Notes under the pieces: model-generated | What the model saw: only the letters and a program-made list of their open reading frames with translations | Told to the model about the DNA's origin: nothing | The model's database searches: none | Assembly (NCBI RefSeq): GCF_900106595.1 | Contig: NZ_FNNC01000001.1 | Coordinates: 1 to 64,000 of the forward strand | Length of the DNA stretch: 64,000 nt | From: Marinococcus luteus | GTDB lineage: Bacteria > Bacillota > Bacilli > Bacillales > Marinococcaceae | Reading direction: 5' to 3' | Position numbers and translations under genes: made by a program | Shown here: piece by piece, positions 43,330 through 53,310 of the stretch | Layout: each line of letters starts with the position of its first letter | How positions within the stretch are numbered: the stretch's first letter is position 1

Positions 43330-44502
43330 ATGCGCACGGGAGACCAAACTCTGGTAAAGCAAATAAATAAATCAATCGTGCTGACGACCGTTCAGCAGAA
43401 AAGCCCAATTTCCAGGGCGCAGATTTCAAAAGACACCGGGCTGAATAAAGCTACGGTTTCAAGCCTGGTAGCCGATCTGCTGGAAGGAAGACTCGTGGAG
43501 GAAATGGGGGCAGGGCTTTCCAATGGAGGAAGAAAGCCGACCATGCTTTTTTTTAACAATAAAGCCGGCTATGCAATTGGGATTGATCTTGGAGTCAATT
43601 ATGTTCTTGGTATACTGACAGACCTGCAGGGGGCGATCGTTGCTAAAATTAATGAGCCGCTGCTTTCTATTGATGAAGGGGCTGTGTTTAATAAGGTGGA
43701 GGAAGTCATTGAGGACCTTATGGCCCAGGCGCCGAAAAGTGCCTATGGCATAGTGGGAATCGGTGTTGGTGTTCCGGGGCTGATCGACAACGAAGGCACC
43801 ATTTTATTCGCGCCGAACCTGGAGTGGAAAAATGTGCACTTAAAACAGCATCTGGAAAGAAAATACGAGCTGCCGGTATTCATTGAAAATGAAGCAAAGG
43901 CTGGTTCGCACGGTGAAAAACGGTACGGAGCCGGCCAGGGCGTTTCGAACTTTATCTATGTAAGTATTGGCGTTGGTGTCGGTGCAGGCATTTTTATTAA
44001 TGACCAATTATATAAGGGCGGCAGCGGTATCTCCGGAGAAGTCGGTCATTTCACTATTGAACCAAACGGAAGAAAATGCCGGTGCGGCAATAAAGGCTGC
44101 TGGGAGCTGTACAGCTCGGAAGGCGCTCTGGTGGAAAAAACAGCGCATCTCTTTTCGGCTCAGGAAGAAGTGACGATCGACTGCCTGATCGCAAAGGCAA
44201 AGGAAAGAAACCTGGAAGTGCTAAACGCTTTTGATCAGGTGGGGGAATATATTGGTATTGGATTGACGAATATCATCAACATATTCAACCCGGAAAAAAT
44301 CATTATAGGCAACCGCTTTGCAGAATTGGAGCAGTGGCTTCGCAACCCTATTGAAAGAGTGTTTCAGCAGCGTCTCCATGAGGAATTTCAGGATTCGTTC
44401 ACGCTGTCCTTTTCTGAAAACAGTATATATTCCTGTGCTCTGGGCTCTGCGGCTTTTTCGATTGAAACATTTTTTTCGACCAGCAGAGTCACGGTTGTAT
44501 AA
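43330..44502 (+). CDS. xylR: ROK-family xylose repressor XylR
   Basis: 390 residues: an N-terminal winged helix (SRAQISKDTGLNKATVSSLVADLL, about residues 26-49), then the ROK sugar-kinase-like domain with GIDLGVNYVLG and the zinc motif CRCGNKGCWE. It binds xylO and releases with xylose. The first gene of a plus-strand run that continues through the transporter, isomerase and kinase. Confidence 0.9.
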   Translation: MRTGDQTLVKQINKSIVLTTVQQKSPISRAQISKDTGLNKATVSSLVADLLEGRLVEEMGAGLSNGGRKPTMLFFNNKAGYAIGIDLGVNYVLGILTDLQGAIVAKINEPLLSIDEGAVFNKVEEVIEDLMAQAPKSAYGIVGIGVGVPGLIDNEGTILFAPNLEWKNVHLKQHLERKYELPVFIENEAKAGSHGEKRYGAGQGVSNFIYVSIGVGVGAGIFINDQLYKGGSGISGEVGHFTIEPNGRKCRCGNKGCWELYSSEGALVEKTAHLFSAQEEVTIDCLIAKAKERNLEVLNAFDQVGEYIGIGLTNIINIFNPEKIIIGNRFAELEQWLRNPIERVFQQRLHEEFQDSFTLSFSENSIYSCALGSAAFSIETFFSTSRVTVV

Positions 44503-44526
44503 GTATGGAAAGGGGGCTGTTCGAAA

Positions 44527-45120
44527 ATGAACAGTAAAATTTATCAAGCGTTGACGTGGGTGATGAATTTCGCATACGTTCAGCTGCTCTGGGTGTTTTT
44601 CACGCTGATGGGTGCTGTGGCCGCCGGTGTATTCCCGGCTACAAATGCTTTGTTTGCAGTAGTGCGTAAATGGGTGAGCGGAGAAAAGGACCTGCCGGTT
44701 TTTGCTTATTTCTGGAAAGTATATAAACAGGAATTTATTCAGTCTAATAAACTTGGGGCCGTGGTCCTTTTTTTATTCGTGCTTGTTGTTCTTGATATTC
44801 AGTTCATCGCAGCAAGTGACACGCTGAACTGGCTGCACATACCGTTGTTTGTGTATATCCTGTTTGTGTTTGTTTTTCTGTTATTTCTTTTTCCCTCCTT
44901 TGCTCATTTTGACGATAAACTAAGAAATGTTTTTAAAAATGCATTTTTTATTATGCTGACCCATCCCGGCCACTTATTCCTTTTAACGTTAAGCTTATTT
45001 CTTCTGGGGATTATTTTTTACATGGTGCCGGCACTCGGCTTTATATTTGGGATAAGCGCTACGGCGTTTGTTGCTACAGTCGTCAATAAAAATATTTTCA
45101 AAAAAATTATAAAAACTTAG
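44527..45120 (+). CDS. YesL-like DUF624 membrane protein
   Basis: 197 residues, about five membrane segments. The N-terminus (ALTWVMNFAYVQLLWVFFTLMG followed by GVFPATNALFAVVRKW) is the DUF624 signature. YesL-type proteins are found beside sugar ABC transporters; their role is unknown. It starts 25 bases after xylR with AAAGGGGG upstream. Its stop codon lies within an xylO-like operator for the next gene. Confidence 0.85.
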   Translation: MNSKIYQALTWVMNFAYVQLLWVFFTLMGAVAAGVFPATNALFAVVRKWVSGEKDLPVFAYFWKVYKQEFIQSNKLGAVVLFLFVLVVLDIQFIAASDTLNWLHIPLFVYILFVFVFLLFLFPSFAHFDDKLRNVFKNAFFIMLTHPGHLFLLTLSLFLLGIIFYMVPALGFIFGISATAFVATVVNKNIFKKIIKT

Positions 45121-45141
45121 TTTGTTTACTGGACAAATTAT
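45117..45141. promoter_or_regulatory. xylO-like XylR operator before the sugar ABC genes
   Basis: TTAGTTTGT-7-ACAAATTAT: the left half and spacing equal the Bacillus xylO, the right half differs at two bases. It lies 44 bases before the binding-protein gene. Confidence 0.7.
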
Positions 45142-45184
45142 GTAGAGGGTGTTACCGTAATATTATGAAAAGGGGGAGGAAATA

Positions 45185-46498
45185 ATGAAAAAAATGAAAG
45201 CGGTTACGTTTTTGGCGGCGGGGTGCGCAACAGCTATGGTAATAACAGGCTGTAACTCGGAATCTTCAGGCTCTGGCGATGGCGGCGGGGACGGGGAGCA
45301 AAAAACGATTGAATTTATGCATTTATGGCCGGAAGGAAGTTCCAAAGACCATTACGATATTGTAAATGAAATCATAGCTGATTACGAAGAGCAGAATCCG
45401 GATACTAAGGTGGAACTCGAGGTGCTGAGTAATGAACAGTACAAGGAAAAGCTGCAGGTAACTTCTACATCGGGTGAACTGCCGGATGTGGGCATGACCT
45501 GGCCAGGCGGTTTCCTCGAGCCTTACGTTGAAGGTGAAATGTTTGCGCCGCTCGATGATGTGCTTGATGAAGACGGCCTGCGGGATTCATATGTGGAAGG
45601 TACTACGGAAGCATATGAAATGGACGGAAGTACTTATGGACTGCCGCTTGAACTGAACGTAGCCCAGGTTTTCTATAACAGTGCGATATTTGATGAATAC
45701 AATTTAGAAGAGCCGGAAACATACGAAGAGCTTGAAGAAATAGTAAGTACACTTCAGGAAAACGACGTGGCTCCGATTGCGTTAGGGAACCAGGACAGGT
45801 GGACCGGTTCACTCTGGTACATGTATATGGCAGACCGGCTTGGTGAAGACAATCTATTAAATCAGGCAATCAATGGAGAAGCATCCTTTACGGAAGAGCC
45901 ATTGGTAAATGCGGCGGAAAAAACACAGAACCTGGCTTCAAGCGGAGCTTTCACTCAAGGATTTAACGGTCTTTCCGACCAGGAAGCAAAAAGCATGTTT
46001 ATGAGTGAACAGGCAGCAATGTACTTAATTGCTACATGGGATCTTCCAAACTACACGACAGACGAAAGCGTATCTCAGGACTTCCGTGATGCAGTTGACT
46101 ACTTTGACTTCCCGACAGTGGAAGGTAAAGGCAATCAGAACAGCTATGTAGGCGGACCTGGCGTAGGGTTGTTTGTTTCTGAAGAGTCTGATGTAAAAGA
46201 AGAATCTAAAGACTTTGTTAAATACTTCTCTGAAGAGTGGGGCGAAAAATCCGTGAGCGATGCAGGCGTTATACCGGCTACGAAAGTAAACACGGATAAC
46301 GTGGATCTTCCGGATATGTACCTTGAAGTACTGGAGGACTTAAACAACGCTGACAACCTGACATTGTTTGCGGATGTGCAGATGAGCCCGGATGTTGCCG
46401 AGACTCACCTGACAGCAATTCAGTCATTATTCGGTGAAGAAATTACTCCGGAAGAATTTGCTGAAATGCATGACGAAGCAATAGAAGAAGACGAGTAA
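45185..46498 (+). CDS. sugar ABC transporter substrate-binding lipoprotein
   Basis: 437 residues, family 1 extracellular binding protein. Lipobox VITGC with Cys23, then a Gly/Asp/Ser linker and the mature domain (TIEFMHLWPEGSSKDHYDIVNEI). Acidic throughout. It delivers a sugar, probably xylose or xylo-oligosaccharide by context, to the two permeases that follow. The ATPase is not in the operon and is presumably a shared MsmX/MsiK-type protein. GGGGGAGG precedes the ATG. Confidence 0.9.
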   Translation: MKKMKAVTFLAAGCATAMVITGCNSESSGSGDGGGDGEQKTIEFMHLWPEGSSKDHYDIVNEIIADYEEQNPDTKVELEVLSNEQYKEKLQVTSTSGELPDVGMTWPGGFLEPYVEGEMFAPLDDVLDEDGLRDSYVEGTTEAYEMDGSTYGLPLELNVAQVFYNSAIFDEYNLEEPETYEELEEIVSTLQENDVAPIALGNQDRWTGSLWYMYMADRLGEDNLLNQAINGEASFTEEPLVNAAEKTQNLASSGAFTQGFNGLSDQEAKSMFMSEQAAMYLIATWDLPNYTTDESVSQDFRDAVDYFDFPTVEGKGNQNSYVGGPGVGLFVSEESDVKEESKDFVKYFSEEWGEKSVSDAGVIPATKVNTDNVDLPDMYLEVLEDLNNADNLTLFADVQMSPDVAETHLTAIQSLFGEEITPEEFAEMHDEAIEEDE

Positions 46499-46510
46499 AT
46501 ATAAAATGAA

Positions 46511-46541
46511 TAAAGGGCATTCCTATCGGGTGTGCCCTTTA
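46511..46541 (+). other. intercistronic hairpin after the binding-protein gene
   Basis: TAAAGGGCA pairs with TGCCCTTTA, with no T run. Such hairpins often stabilise the binding-protein mRNA relative to the permease genes. Confidence 0.5.
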
Positions 46542-46594
46542 TATCATTCATGAATGCATTCTGGACGTAAATGCAGAGCTTGGGGGCAAGTGAA

Positions 46595-47473
46595 ATGAAT
46601 AAAGTTATGTCGAACAAACTCATGATTACGCTTTACATATTCCCAGCTTTATTTCTCATTGCCGTACTTATTATAGTTCCACTTATACTGACCGGCTATT
46701 ACGGTCTCATGGACTGGAACGGTATCGGCTCAATGACTTTTATTGGCATGGAGAACTACATCAATGCCATTCAGGACGGGGCTTTCTGGGACAGCGCATG
46801 GCACTCTCTGCTGCTGGCTTTGTTTTCAACTTTAAGCCTGGTGATTTACTTGGCAGTATCCATGATTTTGGCTTCCAAAATCAAAGGAGCGGATTTATTA
46901 AGAAAAATTTATTTGATTCCGATGCTTTTGTCGTCTGTCGCAATCGCGCAGCTGTGGATTAAAGTGTACAACCCGGCGAACGGTATCCTGAATACGATTC
47001 TCCGCGGTATTGGCATTGAAAACCCGCCGGCTTGGCTGGCAAACCCGGATGTGGTGCTGTATGCCATATTCATACCGATTCTCTGGCAGTACGCAGGCTT
47101 TTATATTCTTATATACTATGCGGCACTGAAAAATATCCCGGAATCTTTAATTGAATCGGCGAGAATTGACGGGGCCAATCCTCTGCAGATTGCTTATAAG
47201 ATTAAACTTCCATTAATCATGGGCGTAGTAAAAGTAACGGTTGTTCTGGCCATCGTCGGGTCGCTGAAATATTTCGACCTTATCTACGTGATGACCGGAG
47301 GAGGCCCTAGTGGTTCGAGTGAAGTAATGGCATCGTACATGTATGATCTTGCGTTTAGTACGAATAACTTCGGTTACGGCAGTGCCATCGGCTTTTTACT
47401 GCTGATTATCACACTCGTCGTTACGGTTATCATCAGAAAATTAACTGCATCCAAGGAAGATATTCAGTACTAG
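46595..47473 (+). CDS. sugar ABC transporter permease (MalF-like)
   Basis: 292 residues from the ATG at 46595 (GGGGGC upstream; an ATG eight codons earlier lacks a site). Six membrane segments and the inner-membrane EAA loop (ESARIDGANPLQIAYKIKLPLI). Pairs with the next permease. Confidence 0.9.
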   Translation: MNKVMSNKLMITLYIFPALFLIAVLIIVPLILTGYYGLMDWNGIGSMTFIGMENYINAIQDGAFWDSAWHSLLLALFSTLSLVIYLAVSMILASKIKGADLLRKIYLIPMLLSSVAIAQLWIKVYNPANGILNTILRGIGIENPPAWLANPDVVLYAIFIPILWQYAGFYILIYYAALKNIPESLIESARIDGANPLQIAYKIKLPLIMGVVKVTVVLAIVGSLKYFDLIYVMTGGGPSGSSEVMASYMYDLAFSTNNFGYGSAIGFLLLIITLVVTVIIRKLTASKEDIQY

Positions 47474-47492
47474 TTGAAATGAGGTGAATGTT

Positions 47493-48314
47493 TTGGGACG
47501 AATTGGATATATTTTGTTGTACACATGTTTGGCACTGGTAGCGGCATTCCAGATCTTTCCGCTGCTGTGGCTGGTGTTGTTCTCTCTTAAGGATAATGCC
47601 CAGATCTTTTCAGGTTCTCCGTTTGCGCTCCCGAGTGATCCACAGTTTGGAAATTACCTGAACGTCTGGCAGGGCGGTATAGGGCTGTATTTTTTCAACA
47701 GTGTCTGGATTACGGGTCTTGCGATTGTATTAACAGTACTTTTTGCCAGTATGGCGACATTTGCGATTACACGCATGAACTGGAAGCTGAATAAATTTGT
47801 GCTGGGGCTGTTTATGGTCGGGTTGATGATCCCTATTCACTCTGCGCTGATTCCGTTGTTCAGTATGTTTCTCAGCGTGAATTTAATCGACAATCCATTA
47901 TCAATTGTTCTCACTTACACAACGTACAATCTGCCGATTACGATTATGATTCTGCTCGGCTTCTACTATACTTTGCCGAGAGAAATTGAAGAAGCGGCAG
48001 TTATGGACGGCTCTTCGATCAACCGGTTGTTTTTCACGATCATCCTGCCGATGACGACACCGGTAATGGCTACAACAGTTATCATTAATATGATCTATAA
48101 CTGGAATGAATTTGTATTTGTAAATACATTTATCAGCTCGGATGAATACAAAACGCTGACCGTCGGCATCCAGAACTTTATCGGCCAGTATATGACAGAT
48201 TGGGGTTCTATCGGAGCGACACTTGTTATCAGTATTATTCCGGTTCTTCTGGCTTTTCTGTTTTTCAGTAACAAAGTGGTGGAGGGCATCTCTTCAAGTG
48301 CTGTTAAAGGCTGA
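47493..48314 (+). CDS. sugar ABC transporter permease (MalG-like)
   Basis: 273 residues from a TTG at 47493, eight bases after GAGG; a GTG at 47484 lies in the ribosome site. Six membrane segments and the EAA loop EEAAVMDGSSINRLFFTIILPM. Forms the channel with the upstream permease. Confidence 0.9.
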   Translation: MGRIGYILLYTCLALVAAFQIFPLLWLVLFSLKDNAQIFSGSPFALPSDPQFGNYLNVWQGGIGLYFFNSVWITGLAIVLTVLFASMATFAITRMNWKLNKFVLGLFMVGLMIPIHSALIPLFSMFLSVNLIDNPLSIVLTYTTYNLPITIMILLGFYYTLPREIEEAAVMDGSSINRLFFTIILPMTTPVMATTVIINMIYNWNEFVFVNTFISSDEYKTLTVGIQNFIGQYMTDWGSIGATLVISIIPVLLAFLFFSNKVVEGISSSAVKG

Positions 48315-48358
48315 TACATTGCAGTAATGATTTTAACTAACAATTAGGAGGATGAATA

Positions 48359-49693
48359 ATGACTGTATTTAACAACGTACCAACTATCAACTTCGAGGGT
48401 GCAGCTTCGACTAATGACTTTTCTTTTAAGCACTATGACAAGGACGCGACTGTCATGGGAAAATCGATGGACGAATGGCTTCGCTTTTCAGTAGCTTACT
48501 GGCATACACATACTTTCGGCGGGGAGGATCCGTTTGGCGGACCAACGATGGAGCGTTCCTATCAGAAATACAGCGGCATGGATCTCGCGAAAGCACGGGT
48601 GGAGGCGAACTTTGAATTTTTGAATAAGCTGGGGATCACCCGGTTTGCGTTTCATGACGTTGATATTGCCCCGGAAGGTAATTCTTTAAAAGAAACATAT
48701 CAAAATATTGATACAATCACTGCGATGCTGAAGGATAATATGAAAGAACACGGCATCGGTCTTCTGTGGAATACGGCGAATATGTTTGTGGACCGCCGGT
48801 TCATGCACGGGGCAGCGACGACAAACAATGCGGATGTCTATGCCTATGCTGCGGCAAAAGTAAAAAAACAGCTTGAGGTAGCTAAAGAGCTGGGTGCGCA
48901 GAACTACGTGTTCTGGGGCGGCCGGGAAGGGTACGAAACCCTTCTCAATACCGATATGAAGCGCGAAATGGATAATCTGGCACGTTTTTATCATATGGCG
49001 GTGGATTATGCCAAAGAAATAGGCTTTGAAGGGCAGATGCTGATCGAGCCAAAGCCACGGGAGCCGATGAAGCACCAGTACGACTTTGATGTCGCCACAG
49101 CCTACGCATTCCTGCAAAAGTATGATCTCGACAGTCATTTTAAAATGAACATCGAATCCAACCATGCTACGCTCGCCGGCCATACGTTCGAACATGAGCT
49201 CCGCTATGCGAGAGAAATGGGCATTCTTGGCTCGGTGGACGCAAACCAGGGCGATCTGCTGCTCGGCTGGGACACTGACGAGTTCCCAACCGACATTTAC
49301 GATGCTACTCTCGCGATGTATGAAATTCTGAAAAACGACGGCCTCGGAACCGGCGGCTTAAACTTTGATGCTAAGGTACGGCGCCCGTCTCATAAGCCGG
49401 AAGACCTGTTTCATGCGCATATTGCGGGAATGGACACCTTTGCGTATGGATTAAAGGCAGCCTCCCAGCTAATCGAAGACCGCGTATTTGAAAACATTGT
49501 GGAGGAGCGCTACAGCAGCTTTGATAAAGGCGTTGGAAGCGATATTCTTGCCGGCAAAACAAACTTCAAAGAGCTCGAAGCCTATGCACTTGAACTCCAG
49601 GAGCCGATCGAACACCAGTCGGGTAAACAGGAGCTTATCAAGGCAAAACTGAATCAGTATATTTTAAACGCAAACAATAAAGTAAAAGTTTAA
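48359..49693 (+). CDS. xylA: xylose isomerase
   Basis: 444 residues, class II enzyme converting xylose to xylulose in the cytoplasm. Catalytic and metal residues are visible: [12 protein letters not shown] (His), [15 protein letters not shown] (Glu), [13 protein letters not shown], and DANQGD. AGGAGG is seven bases upstream. It lies between the ABC genes and xylB without its own promoter. Confidence 0.97.
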   Translation: MTVFNNVPTINFEGAASTNDFSFKHYDKDATVMGKSMDEWLRFSVAYWHTHTFGGEDPFGGPTMERSYQKYSGMDLAKARVEANFEFLNKLGITRFAFHDVDIAPEGNSLKETYQNIDTITAMLKDNMKEHGIGLLWNTANMFVDRRFMHGAATTNNADVYAYAAAKVKKQLEVAKELGAQNYVFWGGREGYETLLNTDMKREMDNLARFYHMAVDYAKEIGFEGQMLIEPKPREPMKHQYDFDVATAYAFLQKYDLDSHFKMNIESNHATLAGHTFEHELRYAREMGILGSVDANQGDLLLGWDTDEFPTDIYDATLAMYEILKNDGLGTGGLNFDAKVRRPSHKPEDLFHAHIAGMDTFAYGLKAASQLIEDRVFENIVEERYSSFDKGVGSDILAGKTNFKELEAYALELQEPIEHQSGKQELIKAKLNQYILNANNKVKV

Positions 49694-49709
49694 GCAAAGA
49701 GGTGCTGGC

Positions 49710-51188
49710 ATGACTTACGTAATCGGAGTCGATCTAGGAACGAGTGCAGTGAAATCGCTTCTTGTGAACCGCAGTGGTGACGTCACAGCGTCTGTATCAA
49801 AATCGCTGTCTGTCCAGCAGCCGGCAGCAGGGCATTCTGAGCAGAACCCCGATGAATGGGTGGAGCAGACGAAAGCATCGATTCAGGCACTGCTCGAGGA
49901 GACAGGCATAAAGGCAGAGGAAGTGGAAAGCCTCAGCTTCTCCGGTCAGATGCACGGCCTGGTGCTCCTGGACGAGAACGGCCGGCCGCTGCGTCCGGCT
50001 ATACTCTGGAACGACACAAGAACGTCGGAGCAGTGCGAAACGATTCGTCGTACGATCGGAGAGAACGAGCTGATTGAGGCGACGCAGAACACAGTTCTCG
50101 AAGGCTTTACTCTTCCGAAAATGCTCTGGGTGCAGGAAAATGAGCCGGAGGTTTGGAGCAGGGCAGCATCTTTTCTGCTGCCAAAAGACTACGTCCGGTA
50201 CCGGCTGACAGGCAGTATGCAGATGGAGCTGTCCGATGCAGCCGGGACGCTTCTGCTGGATGTGAAAGGAAAAACGTGGAGCCGGACGATGCAGGAAGGT
50301 TTTAATATCTCCGCCTCGTTCTGCCCGCCGCTGATAGAATCCCATGAAAGTGCGGGGACCCTGACGAAGGAAGCGGCAGTACAGACGGGACTGCACGAAG
50401 GAGTGAACGTTATAGCCGGAGGGGCTGATAACGCCTGTGGTGCTTTAGGAAGCGGAATTACTGAACCGGGGGAAGGCCTTTTAAGTATAGGAACTTCCGG
50501 AGTGCTCCTGGTGCCGGATCACGGCGAAGCAGTGCCGGATGGACGCCTGCATTATTTTAATCACGCGTCAAAGGATCAGTATTATTATATGGGAGTCACT
50601 CTTTCTGCCGGGAACAGTCTGCAGTGGGTAAAGGACAATTTGTTTTTTGACGAAACGATTGAACAGCTGGTTGAACGGGCATCACAGGTGCCGGCAGGTG
50701 CAGATCATTTATTGTTCACCCCGTTTCTGACCGGTGAAAGAACGCCGTATATGGACGCAGGGATCAGGGGCAGCTTCATCGGCCTCGATATCCGCCATAC
50801 GAGAGGACATATCGTCCGGGCCGTGATGGAAGGGATCACGTATTCCCTAAAGGAATCTCACGAAATCATCCTTCAGCAGGGCTTTCAGATAGATTCCCTG
50901 GTCTCCATTGGAGGGGGAGCGAAAAGCTCCTTCTGGCTTCAGATGCAGGCGGATGCATTTGGATGCCCCGTGCGTAAACTCGCTCATGAACAGGGGCCGG
51001 GGCTCGGGGCAGCAATGCTTGCAGCCTATGGCACAGGATGGTTTGCTACGCTTGAGGAATGCAAAAAAACATTTGTCAAAGAGGGCGAAACGTTTAACCC
51101 TGACCCTGACCAGTCGCTGATATATGAACAATCATTTCAGGCATATAAGAAAATTTATGCGCAGACTTCGCCGTTAAAAAGGTCCTGA
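49710..51188 (+). CDS. xylB: xylulokinase
   Basis: 492 residues, FGGY kinase that phosphorylates D-xylulose to xylulose-5-phosphate. ATP-binding start GVDLGTSAVKSLLV, substrate motif SGQMHGLVLLD, and FGGY signatures (GERTPYMDAGIRGSFIGLD and SIGGGAKSSFWLQMQAD). Sixteen bases after xylA; a terminator ends the operon. Confidence 0.96.
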   Translation: MTYVIGVDLGTSAVKSLLVNRSGDVTASVSKSLSVQQPAAGHSEQNPDEWVEQTKASIQALLEETGIKAEEVESLSFSGQMHGLVLLDENGRPLRPAILWNDTRTSEQCETIRRTIGENELIEATQNTVLEGFTLPKMLWVQENEPEVWSRAASFLLPKDYVRYRLTGSMQMELSDAAGTLLLDVKGKTWSRTMQEGFNISASFCPPLIESHESAGTLTKEAAVQTGLHEGVNVIAGGADNACGALGSGITEPGEGLLSIGTSGVLLVPDHGEAVPDGRLHYFNHASKDQYYYMGVTLSAGNSLQWVKDNLFFDETIEQLVERASQVPAGADHLLFTPFLTGERTPYMDAGIRGSFIGLDIRHTRGHIVRAVMEGITYSLKESHEIILQQGFQIDSLVSIGGGAKSSFWLQMQADAFGCPVRKLAHEQGPGLGAAMLAAYGTGWFATLEECKKTFVKEGETFNPDPDQSLIYEQSFQAYKKIYAQTSPLKRS

Positions 51189-51192
51189 TTTG

Positions 51193-51226
51193 CAGGCAAA
51201 AGCCCGAAAAGGCTTTTGCCTGTTTT
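51193..51226 (+). terminator. terminator of the xylose operon
   Basis: CAGGCAAAAGCC pairs perfectly with GGCTTTTGCCTG and TTTT follows. Confidence 0.9.
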
Positions 51227-51278
51227 AATAAAAAATCAATTGATGATTGCGGCCCGAAACGTTTTGGATTACTATGAA

Positions 51279-51293
51279 ATGGAAGCGGTTTAA
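51279..51293. promoter_or_regulatory. possible cre site before the ThuA operon
   Basis: ATGGAAGCGGTTTAA fits the degenerate cre pattern with one mismatch. Two further palindromic stretches (CGAAACGTTTTG near 51255, and GTTGGTAACG/CGTTTAACAAC, 51327-51358) look like LacI-family operator sites. Confidence 0.35.
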
Positions 51294-51374
51294 TAATGGT
51301 GAATCAGATCAAAAATTTTTAGCTAGTGTTGGTAACGTATTCAGTAAGCGTTTAACAACTAAAGGAGGAATGGC

Positions 51375-52112
51375 ATGAACATTACCATTTGGAACGAAAA
51401 CAGACACGAAAATAAGAATCCGGAAGTTGCAAAGGTGTATCCAAAGGGGATTCACGGAGCATTGGCTGAATTTCTGGAAGAAGAAGCGAATGTCGTACGG
51501 ACGGCAACACTTGATGAGCCGGAGCATGGTCTTACGGAAGAAGTGTTAAACGACACCGATGTGCTGCTCTGGTGGGGCCATATTGCCCACGACGAAGTCG
51601 AGGATGCCATTGTCACGCGCATTCAGGACCGTGTGCTGGACGGGATGGGGCTGATTGTGCTTCATTCCGGTCATCTGTCAAAAATATTCCGTACGTTGAT
51701 GGGCACAGGCTGTGACTTGAAGTGGCGGGAAGCAGACGAGCGTGAACGGCTCTGGGTCGTGGAGCCGGGCCATCCGATTACAGAAGGGATCGGAGAGTAT
51801 ATTGAAATGCCGAAAGAGGAAATGTACGGGGAACACTTTGATATTCCCGCACCGGATGAGCTTGTTTTTATCAGCTGGTTTGAGGGTGGAGAAGTATTTC
51901 GCAGCGGGGCAACATTCACCCGGGGGAGGGGAAAGGTTTTTTATTTCCGTCCGGGGCATGAAACGTACCCAACATATTACAACAAAGACATTCAGACGGT
52001 GATTAAAAACGCTGTCCGGTGGTCGGCCCCGAAAAATACCCCGGTTCCTGTATACGGTAATGCCAGGCCTCTTGAAGCCATTTCGAGTAAAGATACGGAG
52101 GGGAAGAACTAA
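51375..52112 (+). CDS. ThuA-family protein
   Basis: 245 residues. A class I glutamine-amidotransferase-like fold with the ThuA pattern [28 protein letters not shown] and [16 protein letters not shown]. ThuA acts in trehalose and related disaccharide catabolism through 3-keto sugars. AAAGGAGG precedes the ATG. Coupled to the next gene by a one-base overlap. Confidence 0.88.
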   Translation: MNITIWNENRHENKNPEVAKVYPKGIHGALAEFLEEEANVVRTATLDEPEHGLTEEVLNDTDVLLWWGHIAHDEVEDAIVTRIQDRVLDGMGLIVLHSGHLSKIFRTLMGTGCDLKWREADERERLWVVEPGHPITEGIGEYIEMPKEEMYGEHFDIPAPDELVFISWFEGGEVFRSGATFTRGRGKVFYFRPGHETYPTYYNKDIQTVIKNAVRWSAPKNTPVPVYGNARPLEAISSKDTEGKN

Positions 52113-53167
52113 TGGGGAAGCTTCAGGTAGGCATTATTGGTGCAGGCGGCATTGCCCGGGGCAGACACCTGCCCGCTTTTCAGCAAATTGAAAACGCGCA
52201 AATAGCTGCTGTGTTTGATACAGACCTCAGTAAAGCAGGAGCTGCTGCAGAAGCATTTGATATCCCGGCTGTATACGGCACTGTGGAAGAATTACTAGCT
52301 CATGTTGAAGCAGTCATCATTTGTACGCCGAATAAATTTCACGCAGAACTAGCCGTGCAGGCACTGGAAGCAGGAGTACACGTACTTTGTGAAAAGCCGA
52401 TGGCGATGACTACGTCCGAATGCAGAGACATGATTGATGCATCCAGGCGTTCAGGGGCTGTGTTAACGATTGGTTATCACTACCGTTACATGAAGGAGTC
52501 GAGTACAGCCAGACAGATGGTGGTGGAGGGTGAAATTGGCGATCCGCTGGTTGTGCGTCTTCAGGCGATGCGAAGACGGAAAGTGCCCGGATGGGGCGTA
52601 TTTACGAATAAAGAACTACAGGGCGGAGGCAGCCTGATTGATTACGGCTGTCACCTGCTGGATCTGGCTCTCTGGCTCCTGGATGACCCACAGCCGGTGG
52701 AAGTGAACGGAAGAACATACGACCGTTTGAGTAAAACCCCCGGCCAGATTAATGAATGGGGAGCTATCGACGCCGAAAGCTTCTCCGTAGAGGACCATGT
52801 GACCGGCTATATTACGTTTGAAAACGGTATGACGCTGCTCCTGGAGTCATCCTGGGCAGCGAATATCAAAGAAGATAAAGAAGAATTGAGCATATCCGGG
52901 GTGGATGGGGGCCTACAGGTCTTTCCGCTCGAGCTTTACCAGTCAAAATTCGGTTCGATGATGAGTACGGAGCCGCACTTAACAAACTCCGAGCGCGAAG
53001 ACGTGCTGCAGGCGAAAAACTTCATAGAGGCATGCCTGGGGCAGGCAGAGGTCGTCGTTAAGCCCGAGCAGGCTCTGCGTGTCACCCGGATTATTGAAGC
53101 TGTTTATGAAAGCAGCAGAACTGGAAAAAGTGTTCGTCTGGACAATGTATATGCCGACGAAGTTTAA
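52112..53167 (+). CDS. Gfo/Idh/MocA-family sugar dehydrogenase
   Basis: 351 residues. Rossmann start VGIIGAGGIARGRHLPAF, the EKP motif (LCEKPMAMT) and C-terminal beta-sheet domain. With ThuA it forms a ThuA/ThuB-like pair that probably oxidises a sugar to a keto derivative and processes it. Substrate unknown. Confidence 0.9.
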   Translation: MGKLQVGIIGAGGIARGRHLPAFQQIENAQIAAVFDTDLSKAGAAAEAFDIPAVYGTVEELLAHVEAVIICTPNKFHAELAVQALEAGVHVLCEKPMAMTTSECRDMIDASRRSGAVLTIGYHYRYMKESSTARQMVVEGEIGDPLVVRLQAMRRRKVPGWGVFTNKELQGGGSLIDYGCHLLDLALWLLDDPQPVEVNGRTYDRLSKTPGQINEWGAIDAESFSVEDHVTGYITFENGMTLLLESSWAANIKEDKEELSISGVDGGLQVFPLELYQSKFGSMMSTEPHLTNSEREDVLQAKNFIEACLGQAEVVVKPEQALRVTRIIEAVYESSRTGKSVRLDNVYADEV

Positions 53168-53191
53168 AGCATCCATCCGGGTGCTTTTTTC
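53166..53191 (+). terminator. terminator of the ThuA operon
   Basis: AAAGCATCC pairs with GGGTGCTTT and TTT follows. Confidence 0.75.
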
Positions 53192-53310
53192 ATTATTTTA
53201 AAGCCATTCTTAATAAAGAATTTTTACAATTTTTTTAGGAATGGCCGTTTGAATGCACACAGAGAGGGAAAGGGAGGATTGTATTATTACAGAAGGGGGA
53301 CTTACTAATT

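Noticed and set aside
47484-47492. GTG start for the MalG-like permease
   Set aside because: The GTG is part of the GAGGTG ribosome site; TTG 47493 has proper spacing.
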